Below are positions 1 to 5,907 of a DNA stretch of 14,792 nt, piece after piece. The notes beneath the pieces were generated by a model, which had not been told where the DNA came from, did not search any database, and worked only from the letters and a program-made list of their open reading frames with translations. The translations under genes and the position numbers were made by a program. This DNA is from SIG672 sp045657105 (GTDB taxonomy: Bacteria > Bacillota > Clostridia > Oscillospirales > CAG-272), in assembly GCA_045657105.1 (NCBI GenBank), contig JAZOSN010000068.1, forward strand, positions 1 to 14,792, in the 5' to 3' direction. The first letter of the stretch is position 1. Each line of letters begins with the position of its first letter.

Positions 1-750
1 TACGGCGGATCGCTTATCCGTCCCGAGGCAACCGGCTACGGCGCAGTTTACTACACCGTTGAAATGCTGAAACACTTCGGCGACGATATTAAGGGCAAGA
101 CCTTCGCTATCTCGGGCTTCGGTAACGTTGCTTGGGGTACCGTTAAGAAGGTTAACGAGCTCGGCGGTAAGGTAGTTACCATTTCCGGTCCCGACGGATA
201 TATTTACGACGAGGACGGCATCAGTACCGATGAAAAGGTTAACTTCCTTCTCGAAATGCGCGCATCCTGCCGTAACAGAGTTCAGGACTACGCAGACAAG
301 TTCGGCGTACCCTTCTTCGCAGGCGAGAAGCCTTGGGGCGGAAAGGCAGATATTCTTATGCCTTGTGCTACTCAGAACGAGGTTCGTGAGGCAGACGCTG
401 AGAAGATCATCGCAAACGGCGTTAAGTACTACGTTGAGGTATCGAATATGCCTACCACCAACGAGGCTATTGCAATGCTTAAAGAGGCAGGCGTTATCGT
501 TGCTCCCTCCAAGGCAGTTAATGCAGGCGGTGTTGCTACCTCCGGTCTTGAAATGTCGCAGAACTCGATGCGTTACTCTTGGAGCGCAGACGAGGTTGAC
601 GCTAAGCTTAAGACCATCATGAAGAACATCTTCGATGCATCGGTTGAAGCAGCTAACAAGTACGGCCTCGGCGACGACCTTGTAGCAGGCGCTAATATCG
701 CAGGCTTCATCAAGGTTGCAGACGCTATGAAGGCTCAGGGCGTTTGCTAA
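1..750 (+). CDS. gdhA: NADP-type glutamate dehydrogenase, C-terminal part (5' end off the window)
   Basis: This is the C-terminal 249 residues of a hexameric glutamate dehydrogenase, which interconverts 2-oxoglutarate plus ammonia and glutamate in the cytoplasm. The reading frame is open from base 1. Family landmarks are visible: the RPEATGYG segment, the Rossmann dinucleotide motif GFGNVAWG, then PCATQNEV, SNMPTT and the C-terminal PSKAVNAGGVATSG block. The full-length family has about 445 residues, so roughly the first 200 residues, including the catalytic lysines, lie outside the window. Codon choice is strongly biased (AAG, TAC, GTT, GCA, GGC), more so than in its neighbours, which fits a highly expressed gene. 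It is followed by a strong terminator and appears to be the last gene of its transcript. The identity is very secure; the NADP preference is inferred from overall similarity to the clostridial GdhA type. Confidence 0.95.
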   Translation, partial: YGGSLIRPEATGYGAVYYTVEMLKHFGDDIKGKTFAISGFGNVAWGTVKKVNELGGKVVTISGPDGYIYDEDGISTDEKVNFLLEMRASCRNRVQDYADKFGVPFFAGEKPWGGKADILMPCATQNEVREADAEKIIANGVKYYVEVSNMPTTNEAIAMLKEAGVIVAPSKAVNAGGVATSGLEMSQNSMRYSWSADEVDAKLKTIMKNIFDASVEAANKYGLGDDLVAGANIAGFIKVADAMKAQGVC

Positions 751-763
751 GAAACTAAATATA

Positions 764-792
764 AAGGGCGAACCGAAAGGTTCGCCTTTTCT
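764..792 (+). terminator. Rho-independent terminator of gdhA
   Basis: Bases 767-774 (GGCGAACC) pair with 779-786 (GGTTCGCC) around a GAAA tetraloop, followed by TTTTCTT. The hairpin begins 16 bases after the gdhA stop codon and separates gdhA from the convergent SLOG-like gene. The reverse strand has only a short A/T flank, so it may also help end the opposing transcript. Confidence 0.9.
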
Positions 793-1244
793 TATCGTGC
801 TAAGTTAATAATATGTTTTTTCTTTCTGCGAGCGTATTCTAAACTTTTATAAGCACCTCCGTATGTGTGTGCAACGTATGCGATGATAAGGTCTGCTTGA
901 TTTATCATCCATTCATTTCGCTTAGTTATGGCAAATCGCGGGGGTATGTTTTCTAACGGTGGATATATTGTTGAATCATAAAGCCCACTATCTATCATAT
1001 ATTTTATTTTTTCTTGTTGCGACGGTGTTATATATGGTGTGATAAAAATAATTTCGCAATTTTTATATAGCTCTTTGATCGAGCGGCAGGCTTTTGCACA
1101 TAAATTGTCAAAATCTCCGTATGCACCGCAAAAGAACATTATATTATCATTTGGCTCTATATTGTCGCTAATTGTTTCTTTTATTTTTTCTAACAAAAAA
1201 TCACAGCTTGGCAACGAGCTGTGTCCTAACAATGTTATGACCAT
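792..1244 (-). CDS. SLOG-like Rossmannoid protein of unknown function
   Basis: A 150-residue protein with features of the SLOG (SMF/DprA-LOG) superfamily, proteins thought to bind nucleotides or nucleotide-derived ligands. The N-terminus has a beta strand ending in LLGHSS (residues 5-10). A glycine loop with an acidic residue, CGAYGDFD, follows at 39-46. The C-terminal half carries RNEWMINQADLIIAYV (109-124), then TYGGAYKSLEYA (127-138) and a final strand HIINLA. This pattern of 'R..WM...AD..IAYV...GGA.K....A....K.IINL' is typical of small Firmicutes SLOG proteins. No signal peptide or membrane segment is seen. I chose the ATG at 1244 because AAGGAG lies just upstream and the family fold starts there; a longer frame reaches to 1349 but would run through the promoter and operators. 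It diverges from the HTH gene at 1409. Family assignment is fairly sure, function is not: a role in ligand sensing, stress or phage defence is speculation. Confidence 0.75.
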   Translation of the reverse strand: MVITLLGHSSLPSCDFLLEKIKETISDNIEPNDNIMFFCGAYGDFDNLCAKACRSIKELYKNCEIIFITPYITPSQQEKIKYMIDSGLYDSTIYPPLENIPPRFAITKRNEWMINQADLIIAYVAHTYGGAYKSLEYARRKKKHIINLAR

Positions 1245-1280
1245 AATATTTCTCCTTTTTTTCGTGGAACTCCGATATTT

Positions 1281-1309
1281 ATTATGGCATGACGGTTTGA
1301 AAATGTCAA
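1281..1309 (-). promoter_or_regulatory. Promoter of the SLOG-like gene
   Basis: Read on the minus strand, TTGACA (complement of 1304-1309) and CATAAT (complement of 1281-1286) are separated by exactly 17 bases. The predicted transcript start near 1274 gives a leader of about 30 bases. Operator site 1 (1264-1274) overlaps that start and site 2 (1314-1325) lies just upstream of the -35 box, so control by the divergent HTH protein is likely. Confidence 0.75.
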
Positions 1310-1325
1310 TATCGTGGAATTCCAC

Positions 1326-1354
1326 TAGAGAAAAATCACAGTCGAACATATAAT
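1326..1354 (+). promoter_or_regulatory. Promoter of the small HTH regulator gene
   Basis: A perfect -10 box TATAAT lies at 1349-1354. The -35 position 17 bases upstream (1326-1331, TAGAGA) is far from consensus, but it directly abuts the palindromic operator at 1314-1325. If transcription starts near 1361 that operator is centred at about -41.5, a position typical of activators that touch RNA polymerase. This activator reading is inference. Confidence 0.6.
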
Positions 1355-1408
1355 AATTGTGGAACTCCGTAAAGGAATTCCGGGAATTTCCGATGAGGAG
1401 CTACAATT

Positions 1409-1642
1409 ATGAAATTAAATGAAGCTATTGTAAAAAGAATTGAAGAAATATGTAAGGAAAAAAGACTTAATGTTTGCGACGCCTCTCTCAAAGGAGGAAT
1501 GTCGCCTTCTGCGATATACGATCTGTTTAAAGGCAGAACTAAATGCTCAAAAGTTATTACGGTAAAGCGTTTTTGCGAAGGCGCAGGAATTACGCTTAAA
1601 GAATTTTTTGATAGAGATTATTTTAATGATGTGGAAGAGTAA
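1409..1642 (+). CDS. Small XRE/Cro-type helix-turn-helix regulator
   Basis: A 77-residue protein that is essentially a single lambda-repressor-like DNA-binding domain: helix 1 at about 3-18, helices 2 and 3 with the HTH around 22-42 (NVCDASLKGGMSPSAIYDLF), then a basic stretch GRTKCSKVITVKRFCEGAGI and an acidic C-terminal end. The IYDLFKG and TVKRFCEGAGITLKEFF segments are typical of short clostridial XRE proteins. No sensor, protease or toxin domain is attached. GAGGAG lies 8 bases before the ATG, a very good ribosome binding site. It diverges from the SLOG-like gene, and five similar operator-like sites lie between them, so it most likely regulates both itself and its neighbour. It could be an antitoxin-like partner, but no sign of a toxin is seen. 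Confidence 0.85.
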   Translation: MKLNEAIVKRIEEICKEKRLNVCDASLKGGMSPSAIYDLFKGRTKCSKVITVKRFCEGAGITLKEFFDRDYFNDVEE

Positions 1643-1645
1643 AAC

Positions 1646-1680
1646 AAAACGGAAAGACAACTGTCTTTCCGTTTTTTCGT
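1646..1680. terminator. Bidirectional terminator between the HTH gene and mnmA
   Basis: Bases 1646-1658 (AAAACGGAAAGAC) pair with 1663-1675 (GTCTTTCCGTTTT) around a 4-base loop. A T run follows on the plus strand, and a matching run precedes the stem for minus-strand transcripts. It serves the HTH gene from the left and the pduL-nifS-nifU-mnmA unit from the right. Confidence 0.9.
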
Positions 1681-1683
1681 TTC

Positions 1684-2724
1684 TTATCTTATGACCTCAT
1701 CAATAAACCCGCCAAACGCGAGCTTATCTCCGATATAGAACACTGCGGACTGACCGGGCGCACAGTCGGGAAAGCTTGGTTCGAAATCGGCGTATATTCT
1801 GCCGTTTTCGGTGCGGACACATGTATTTCTCGGCTTTGCCGAGTAGCGCACCTTTACCGAGAGTTCGCGGTCTTTTTGCATATCGAGCGAGGAAAGGTAC
1901 TGAAAATTCAGATCTGAAACGCTCACAGAGTGGGCAGGCAGGTAATCCTCAGCCCTCACGAGCGTTACCGTGTTCTCCTCGGCGTTTATACGGCTGACCG
2001 CCATTTTCTCACCGAGTGCGATGCCGAGTCCCTTCTTTTGCCCGACGGTATAGTGGATAATTCCTTTGTGCCGTCCGAGAGCGTTTCCGTCGGTGTCAAC
2101 GAAGCTTCCGTCGGGAACATCTCCGACCTTTTCGGTAATATACCTAGCATAGTCGCCGTCCGGAATAAAGCATATGTCCTGACTCTCCTTCGACTCTGCC
2201 TGCGAAAATCCGCGCTCTGCCATATATGCGCGTATATAGTCCTTTGAAAGCTCTGATAGCGGAGTTAGCAGCATAGAGAGCTGCTCCTGCGAGAGTCCCC
2301 ATAGCATATAGGACTGATCCTTGCTCTCGTCCTTGCCTCGGCGGATAAAATATCTGTCGTCCTCAAAGCCGACCGAGCAGTAATGACCTGTTGCAAACTT
2401 GTCAAATCCGAGCTCTGATGCCGCGTCAAAAAGCTTTTTGACTTTTACATACTTATTACATACCACACACGGATTTGGCGTTCTGCCGCGCAGATACTCG
2501 CGTGTAAAATAATCGGTGACGAAGTTTTTGAAATCTTCCCGACAGTCGATGACGTGAAGCTTTATTCCGAGATCACTTGCCGCTTTTTCGGCAGATTTTA
2601 GGTCTGTATGTTCGGAAAATCTAAGAACAGCACCTTCAACGGCGTACCCATTTTCGATAAGGGAAAGCGCTGCAAAGGTGCTGTCAAGTCCTCCGCTCAG
2701 ACCTACCAGAACGGAGGCTTTCAT
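1684..2724 (-). CDS. mnmA: tRNA-specific 2-thiouridylase MnmA
   Basis: MnmA uses ATP to activate U34 of Lys, Glu and Gln tRNAs and inserts sulfur delivered as persulfide, giving the 2-thio part of the wobble modification. The 346-residue protein shows the PP-loop SGGLDS at 10-15, the first catalytic cysteine in CVVCNK (Cys89), the ATP-site segment DQSYMLWGL (136-144), the second catalytic cysteine in SQDICFIP (Cys185), and HYTVGQKKGLGI in the central domain, followed by a C-terminal beta barrel. Length is normal for the family. The start is the ATG at 2724, not the upstream frame extension: its A is the last base of the nifU stop codon (TAATG overlap) and GGAGG lies 10 bases upstream. Sitting directly after nifS and nifU fits NifS as its sulfur donor. 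The PP-loop reads GLDS where E. coli has GVDS, a mild change. Confidence 0.94.
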   Translation of the reverse strand: MKASVLVGLSGGLDSTFAALSLIENGYAVEGAVLRFSEHTDLKSAEKAASDLGIKLHVIDCREDFKNFVTDYFTREYLRGRTPNPCVVCNKYVKVKKLFDAASELGFDKFATGHYCSVGFEDDRYFIRRGKDESKDQSYMLWGLSQEQLSMLLTPLSELSKDYIRAYMAERGFSQAESKESQDICFIPDGDYARYITEKVGDVPDGSFVDTDGNALGRHKGIIHYTVGQKKGLGIALGEKMAVSRINAEENTVTLVRAEDYLPAHSVSVSDLNFQYLSSLDMQKDRELSVKVRYSAKPRNTCVRTENGRIYADFEPSFPDCAPGQSAVFYIGDKLAFGGFIDEVIR

Positions 2725-3179
2725 TACTGATCGTCCTCCGACTCGGAGTGGTGATGATGGTCGCAGGCTTCGCAGCAACCGTCACAAGCCTCGTGAACGA
2801 GCGGGTGATCTATTCCGTTTTTGCGGTAATAATCGGCAAGAGCCGCTTTTACCGCCTGCTCTGCAAGGACGGAGCAATGTACCTTTACGGGCGGAAGTCC
2901 GTCGAGTGCCTCGACGACTGCTTTGTTTGTGAGCTTTAAAGCGTCCTCAATCTTCTTGCCCATTATCATTTCCGTTGCAATAGACGAGGTCGCAATAGCC
3001 GCACCGCAACCGAAGGTCTTGAATTTTACGTCAACGATCGTATCGTTTTCTATTTTGAGATACATTCTCATAATATCTCCGCATTTTGCGTTTCCGACCT
3101 CGCCAATGCCGTCTGCATTCGCGATCTCGCCGCAGTTGCGGGGATTTGTGAAATGATCCATTACTTTTTCACTGTACAT
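2724..3179 (-). CDS. nifU: Fe-S cluster scaffold protein NifU/IscU type, with Cys/His-rich tail
   Basis: A scaffold on which [2Fe-2S] or [4Fe-4S] clusters are assembled with sulfur from the neighbouring cysteine desulfurase. The 151-residue protein has the three ligand cysteines in canonical places: Cys33 (NAKCGD, with Asp35), Cys58 (FGCGAA) and Cys102 (VHCSVLAEQA). The N-terminal MDHFTNPRNCGE motif is typical of clostridial NifU. The domain ends near residue 125. It is followed by an added tail with Cys132, Cys135, Cys136 and Cys139, then four histidines (141-144) and an acidic end, which looks able to bind metal. GGAGAC precedes the ATG by 7 bases. The gene starts 20 bases after nifS and overlaps mnmA by one base, so the three are very probably translated from one mRNA. 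The role of the tail is unknown. Confidence 0.94.
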   Translation of the reverse strand: MYSEKVMDHFTNPRNCGEIANADGIGEVGNAKCGDIMRMYLKIENDTIVDVKFKTFGCGAAIATSSIATEMIMGKKIEDALKLTNKAVVEALDGLPPVKVHCSVLAEQAVKAALADYYRKNGIDHPLVHEACDGCCEACDHHHHSESEDDQ

Positions 3180-3199
3180 ATCTGGTGTCTCCGAAAAAA

Positions 3200-4387
3200 T
3201 TATTTTACTCTCTCCATCGTGCTATTATAAAGAGGGCTCATATCGCGCAGTCTTTGAACGATAGCGGGAAGCTTTTCGAGAATATAGTCTACGTCCGCCT
3301 CGGTGTTCTCGTGCGAGAGCGTGAAACGGAGCGAGCCGTGTGCTTTCTCGGCAGGAACGCCTATCGAGAGCAGAACGTGAGATGGCTCGAGCGACGCCGA
3401 ATTGCATGCCGATCCGGTCGAGCAGCAGATGCCGCAAAGATCCATAAACATAAGCAGACTTTCGCCCTCGACGTATTCGAAGGTGATGTTTGCATTTCCT
3501 GCAAGACGCTTTTCTCGGTCACCGTTAAGGAAGCTATACGGAATTTTTTCAAGAATTCCGCTAATCAGCTTTTCGCGAAGTGCAAGGATCCTCTTTTCAT
3601 CGTCAAGACGTTCGTATGCGAGCTCGAGTGCCCTTGCAAGCCCAACGATAAAGGCAAGATTTTCGGTTCCGCCGCGGCGTCCGCGCTCCTGACCTCCGCC
3701 GTCAATGAGAGTGTGCACTCTCGTACCGGTTTTGATGTAAAGCGCGCCGATGCCCTTGGGAGCGTTTATCTTGTGCCCCGAGAAGGAGAGCAGATCGACT
3801 CCAAGCTCTTTTACGTTTATGTTATTGTGTCCGACTGCCTGCACCGCATCGGTGAACATTATCGCACCGTGTCTGTGAGCGACCTCGGCGATCTCTTTTA
3901 TAGGAAGAACCGTTCCGATCTCGTTGTTTGCATACATAACGCAAACGAGAATCGTATCCTCGCGCATCGCCGCCTCTACGCTTTCGGGAGTTATAAGCCC
4001 TTTTTTGTCGGGATCGAGATAGGTTACCTCGTATCCGTCGCGTTCAAGGCTCTTCATCGCGTTGAGAACCGCGTGATGCTCGAATTTAGTCGTGATTATG
4101 TGCTTTCCCTTGCTTTTTGCCGCACTTGCCACGCCCTTTATCGCCCAGTTGTCTGCCTCCGAGCCCGAAGATGTAAAGAACACCTCGTTTGGCTTGCAGG
4201 AGATAAGAGATGCGATCTTTGCGCGAGATGCAGCGAGTGCCTCGGCAGAGGCTCTTCCTATCGAGTATGCGCTCGAAGGATTGCCCCAATTTTCTTTAAG
4301 ATAGGGAAGCATAGCCGAGAGCACGCGCTCGTCAACAGGTGTCGTTGCGGCGTTATCGGCATATACCAGTCTTTTGTTTTCGGACAT
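3200..4387 (-). CDS. nifS: Cysteine desulfurase, NifS class
   Basis: A PLP enzyme that removes sulfur from L-cysteine, leaving alanine and an enzyme persulfide for Fe-S assembly on NifU and for MnmA. The 395-residue sequence has the N-terminal YADNAATTPVDERV, the SSGSEADN cofactor loop (73-80), the PLP-stacking histidine His104 in FEHHAV, YANNEIG (152-158), the Schiff-base lysine Lys206 in FSGHK, RRGGTEN (237-243), and the mobile-loop catalytic Cys328 in STGSACNS. Spacing matches the class I NifS/IscS group. The ATG at 4387 has AAGGAG at a rather long 13-base distance, so translation may be moderate. It follows pduL by 36 bases with no terminator between, and precedes nifU by 20. No IscR-type regulator gene is seen beside it. 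Confidence 0.95.
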   Translation of the reverse strand: MSENKRLVYADNAATTPVDERVLSAMLPYLKENWGNPSSAYSIGRASAEALAASRAKIASLISCKPNEVFFTSSGSEADNWAIKGVASAAKSKGKHIITTKFEHHAVLNAMKSLERDGYEVTYLDPDKKGLITPESVEAAMREDTILVCVMYANNEIGTVLPIKEIAEVAHRHGAIMFTDAVQAVGHNNINVKELGVDLLSFSGHKINAPKGIGALYIKTGTRVHTLIDGGGQERGRRGGTENLAFIVGLARALELAYERLDDEKRILALREKLISGILEKIPYSFLNGDREKRLAGNANITFEYVEGESLLMFMDLCGICCSTGSACNSASLEPSHVLLSIGVPAEKAHGSLRFTLSHENTEADVDYILEKLPAIVQRLRDMSPLYNSTMERVK

Positions 4388-4423
4388 TATAAGATATATT
4401 CTCCTTGGAATTGCCTTGTCTGA

Positions 4424-4996
4424 TTACTTTATGATGTTGCCCTTGCAGCTTCCGAAAGCGCAAGCAGCGTTTGCCTCGTCGGTGTCGATATGCATAGCGA
4501 GAGCGAAGTTAGCGTTTACTCTTACTACAACGTCGCCGTAAACGGTCTTGCGGTCTGCCGATTCGATAGAAACCGAAACAACCTCTTTGTCGGAAACTCC
4601 GAGATCCTCTGCATCTTCGGGAGTCATATGGATATGACGCTTAGCGATGATAACACCCTCAGTGATCTCAACCTCGCCGGCAGGTCCGATAAGCTTGCAG
4701 CCGGGAGTACCTGCGATGTCGCCGCTCTCTCTTACGGGAGCTACGAGTCCGAGAGTTCTCGCATCGGTAAAGGAGAGCTCGACCTGAGTTGCAGGACGGA
4801 CAGGACCGAGAACGATTACGTTGGGAATGGACTTCTTAGGTCCTTCGATTGTAAGACGCTCCTCGCAAGCGAACTGACCGGGCTGGCTGAGGTCCTTTTT
4901 AAAGGTAAGGGTAGCGCCTGCGCCGAAAAGGGTTTCGAGATCCTTCTGTGAAAGGTGAATGTGTCTTGCGGAAGTTTCTACGATAAAGTCTTTCAT
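4424..4996 (-). CDS. pduL: PduL-type phosphate acyltransferase
   Basis: PduL converts acyl-CoA plus phosphate to acyl-phosphate plus CoA, the step before acetate or propionate kinase yields ATP. The 190-residue protein holds two tandem PduL domains. The zinc-ligand histidines are present in ARHIHLS (His12, His14), KRHIHM (His121, His123) and AMHIDTDEAN (His169), and LGPVRPATQVE (63-73) is the usual signature. The frame stays open upstream to 5089, but AAAGGA lies at the right distance before the ATG at 4996 and the family begins here. There is no N-terminal encapsulation peptide and no microcompartment shell gene nearby, so this is probably a free cytoplasmic phosphotransacylase standing in for Pta. 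It is the first gene of a unit with nifS, nifU and mnmA. Acetyl versus propionyl preference cannot be told. Confidence 0.92.
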   Translation of the reverse strand: MKDFIVETSARHIHLSQKDLETLFGAGATLTFKKDLSQPGQFACEERLTIEGPKKSIPNVIVLGPVRPATQVELSFTDARTLGLVAPVRESGDIAGTPGCKLIGPAGEVEITEGVIIAKRHIHMTPEDAEDLGVSDKEVVSVSIESADRKTVYGDVVVRVNANFALAMHIDTDEANAACAFGSCKGNIIK

Positions 4997-5015
4997 TTTA
5001 TGTTTTCCTTTCTTT

Positions 5016-5035
5016 GATCGGAGTCTTGTCCGACC
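5016..5035 (-). promoter_or_regulatory. Leader hairpin of the pduL transcript
   Basis: In the pduL leader, GGTCGGA and TCCGATC (bases 5029-5035 and 5016-5022 of the plus strand) can pair with one G-U around a 6-base loop, shortly upstream of the ribosome binding site. There is no T run, so it is not a terminator. It might stabilise the mRNA or affect translation; no known riboswitch was recognised. Confidence 0.3.
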
Positions 5036-5092
5036 GCTTAAAAAATATTTAAGTATTTGCAGAATAAACAGAGCGCTTATTACTAACACTTT

Positions 5093-5121
5093 ATTATATC
5101 ACGCTTTTTTAGAAAAGTAAA
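5093..5121 (-). promoter_or_regulatory. Promoter of the pduL-nifS-nifU-mnmA unit
   Basis: On the minus strand, TTTACT (complement of 5116-5121) and TATAAT (complement of 5093-5098) lie 17 bases apart. The leader is about 90 bases. It is the only good promoter seen for the four genes, since the 36-base pduL-nifS gap and the shorter gaps beyond it carry none. Confidence 0.7.
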
Positions 5122-5140
5122 TACGGTGAGGCAAAAAAAT

Positions 5141-5806
5141 ATGGAAAACAATACAGAAAATAATAGCGAAAATATACAAAACACAGGGAAAATCGAACAC
5201 AGTGACGAAAAAAGAGTGCGCGGAAGATTCAGGTGTATAACGCTCGTCGGTCAGATAGAGGGACATTACAGTATGGGAGAAGGTCAAAAGACCACGAAAT
5301 ACGAGAATATTCTTCCTGAGCTTGTCGAGATAAATACCGACCCGAGCGTTTCGGGGCTTCTCATACTGCTGAACACAGTGGGCGGCGACGTCGAAGCAGG
5401 ACTTGCGATAGCTGAGATGATAGCGTCGATGGATAAGCCGACCGTTTCTCTCGTTCTCGGCGGCGGACACTCGATAGGCGTTCCGCTTGCAGTATCGGCA
5501 AGGAAATCTTTTATCGTTCCCTCGGCTACGATGACCGTTCACCCGGTAAGAATAAGCGGTACGGTAATAGGCGCGCCGCAGACCTTTTATTATTTCAACC
5601 GTATGCAGGACAGGATCTTGAATTTCGTTTCAGATCACTCGAAGATCAGTGCCGAACGTCTGCGCGAGCTTATGATGAAAACCGATGAGATAGCGACCGA
5701 CATTGGAAGTATAATTGACGGAAGGCAGGCGGTAGAGGAAGGCATAATCGACGAAATGGGCGGACTTTCCGATGCTATGTGCGCGCTTTTCGATATGACA
5801 AAATAA
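5141..5806 (+). CDS. ClpP-like serine protease of the TepA/YmfB type
   Basis: A 221-residue member of the ClpP/crotonase fold, close to the Bacillus TepA (YmfB) group, linked there to protein translocation and degradation of signal peptides. After an Asn/Glu-rich low-complexity N-terminus (1-25) come ITLVGQIEGHY (33-43), LLILLNTVGGDVEAGLAIAE (73-92) with the oxyanion glycines, the nucleophile Ser111 in GGGHSIGVPLAV, His134 in MTVHPVR, and the likely Asp187 in ATDIGSIIDG followed by QAVEEGIIDEMGG. The catalytic triad therefore appears intact. The ATG at 5141 was chosen over an in-frame GTG at 5126 because GGTGAGG lies 9 bases upstream of it, while the GTG has no ribosome binding site. It diverges from pduL; no strong promoter of its own was found. 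In Bacillus the gene sits next to spoIIIE, which is not in this window. Confidence 0.86.
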   Translation: MENNTENNSENIQNTGKIEHSDEKRVRGRFRCITLVGQIEGHYSMGEGQKTTKYENILPELVEINTDPSVSGLLILLNTVGGDVEAGLAIAEMIASMDKPTVSLVLGGGHSIGVPLAVSARKSFIVPSATMTVHPVRISGTVIGAPQTFYYFNRMQDRILNFVSDHSKISAERLRELMMKTDEIATDIGSIIDGRQAVEEGIIDEMGGLSDAMCALFDMTK

Positions 5807-5835
5807 ATACAAATTGTAAAAGCTTTCCGCAATGC

Positions 5836-5864
5836 TTGACAGGTAATGCTTTTTGTGGTAAACT
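5836..5864 (+). promoter_or_regulatory. Promoter of the LCP-like lipoprotein gene
   Basis: TTGACA at 5836-5841 and TAAACT at 5859-5864 are 17 bases apart, about 45 bases before the start codon at 5908. There is no terminator after the upstream protease gene, so read-through transcription is also possible. Confidence 0.7.
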
Positions 5865-5907
5865 AAGGATGTATCATGGATAATATTTTTTAAAGGTTAA
5901 TAACGAT

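Larger units (their letters stand above)
1264..1392. promoter_or_regulatory. Array of five GGAA-Y-TCC operator-like elements
   Basis: Five related near-palindromes sit between the divergent genes: GTGGAACTCCG at 1264-1274, the perfect palindrome GTGGAATTCCAC at 1314-1325, GTGGAACTCCG at 1359-1369, AGGAATTCCG at 1373-1382 and CGGGAATTTCCG at 1381-1392. The shared core is GGAA-Y-TCC. Sites 1 and 3 cover the predicted starts of the two transcripts, and site 2 abuts the upstream edges of both promoters. Nothing like this element is obvious elsewhere in the window. The simplest reading is that these are binding sites for the HTH protein encoded at 1409. Confidence 0.75.

Noticed and set aside
1039..1353. 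A 104-codon plus-strand frame opposite the SLOG-like gene
   Set aside because: It ends inside the operator region and its product is hydrophobic without motifs; the minus-strand frame has promoter, ribosome binding site and a recognisable fold.
3185..4423. A 412-codon open frame on the plus strand opposite nifS
   Set aside because: It is the antisense of a clear, complete cysteine desulfurase. Its protein has no recognisable motifs and a composition typical of antisense frames in this base composition.
4424..4996. PduL as evidence of a bacterial microcompartment
   Set aside because: No shell protein, aldehyde dehydrogenase or encapsulation peptide is present; the neighbours are Fe-S and tRNA thiolation genes.
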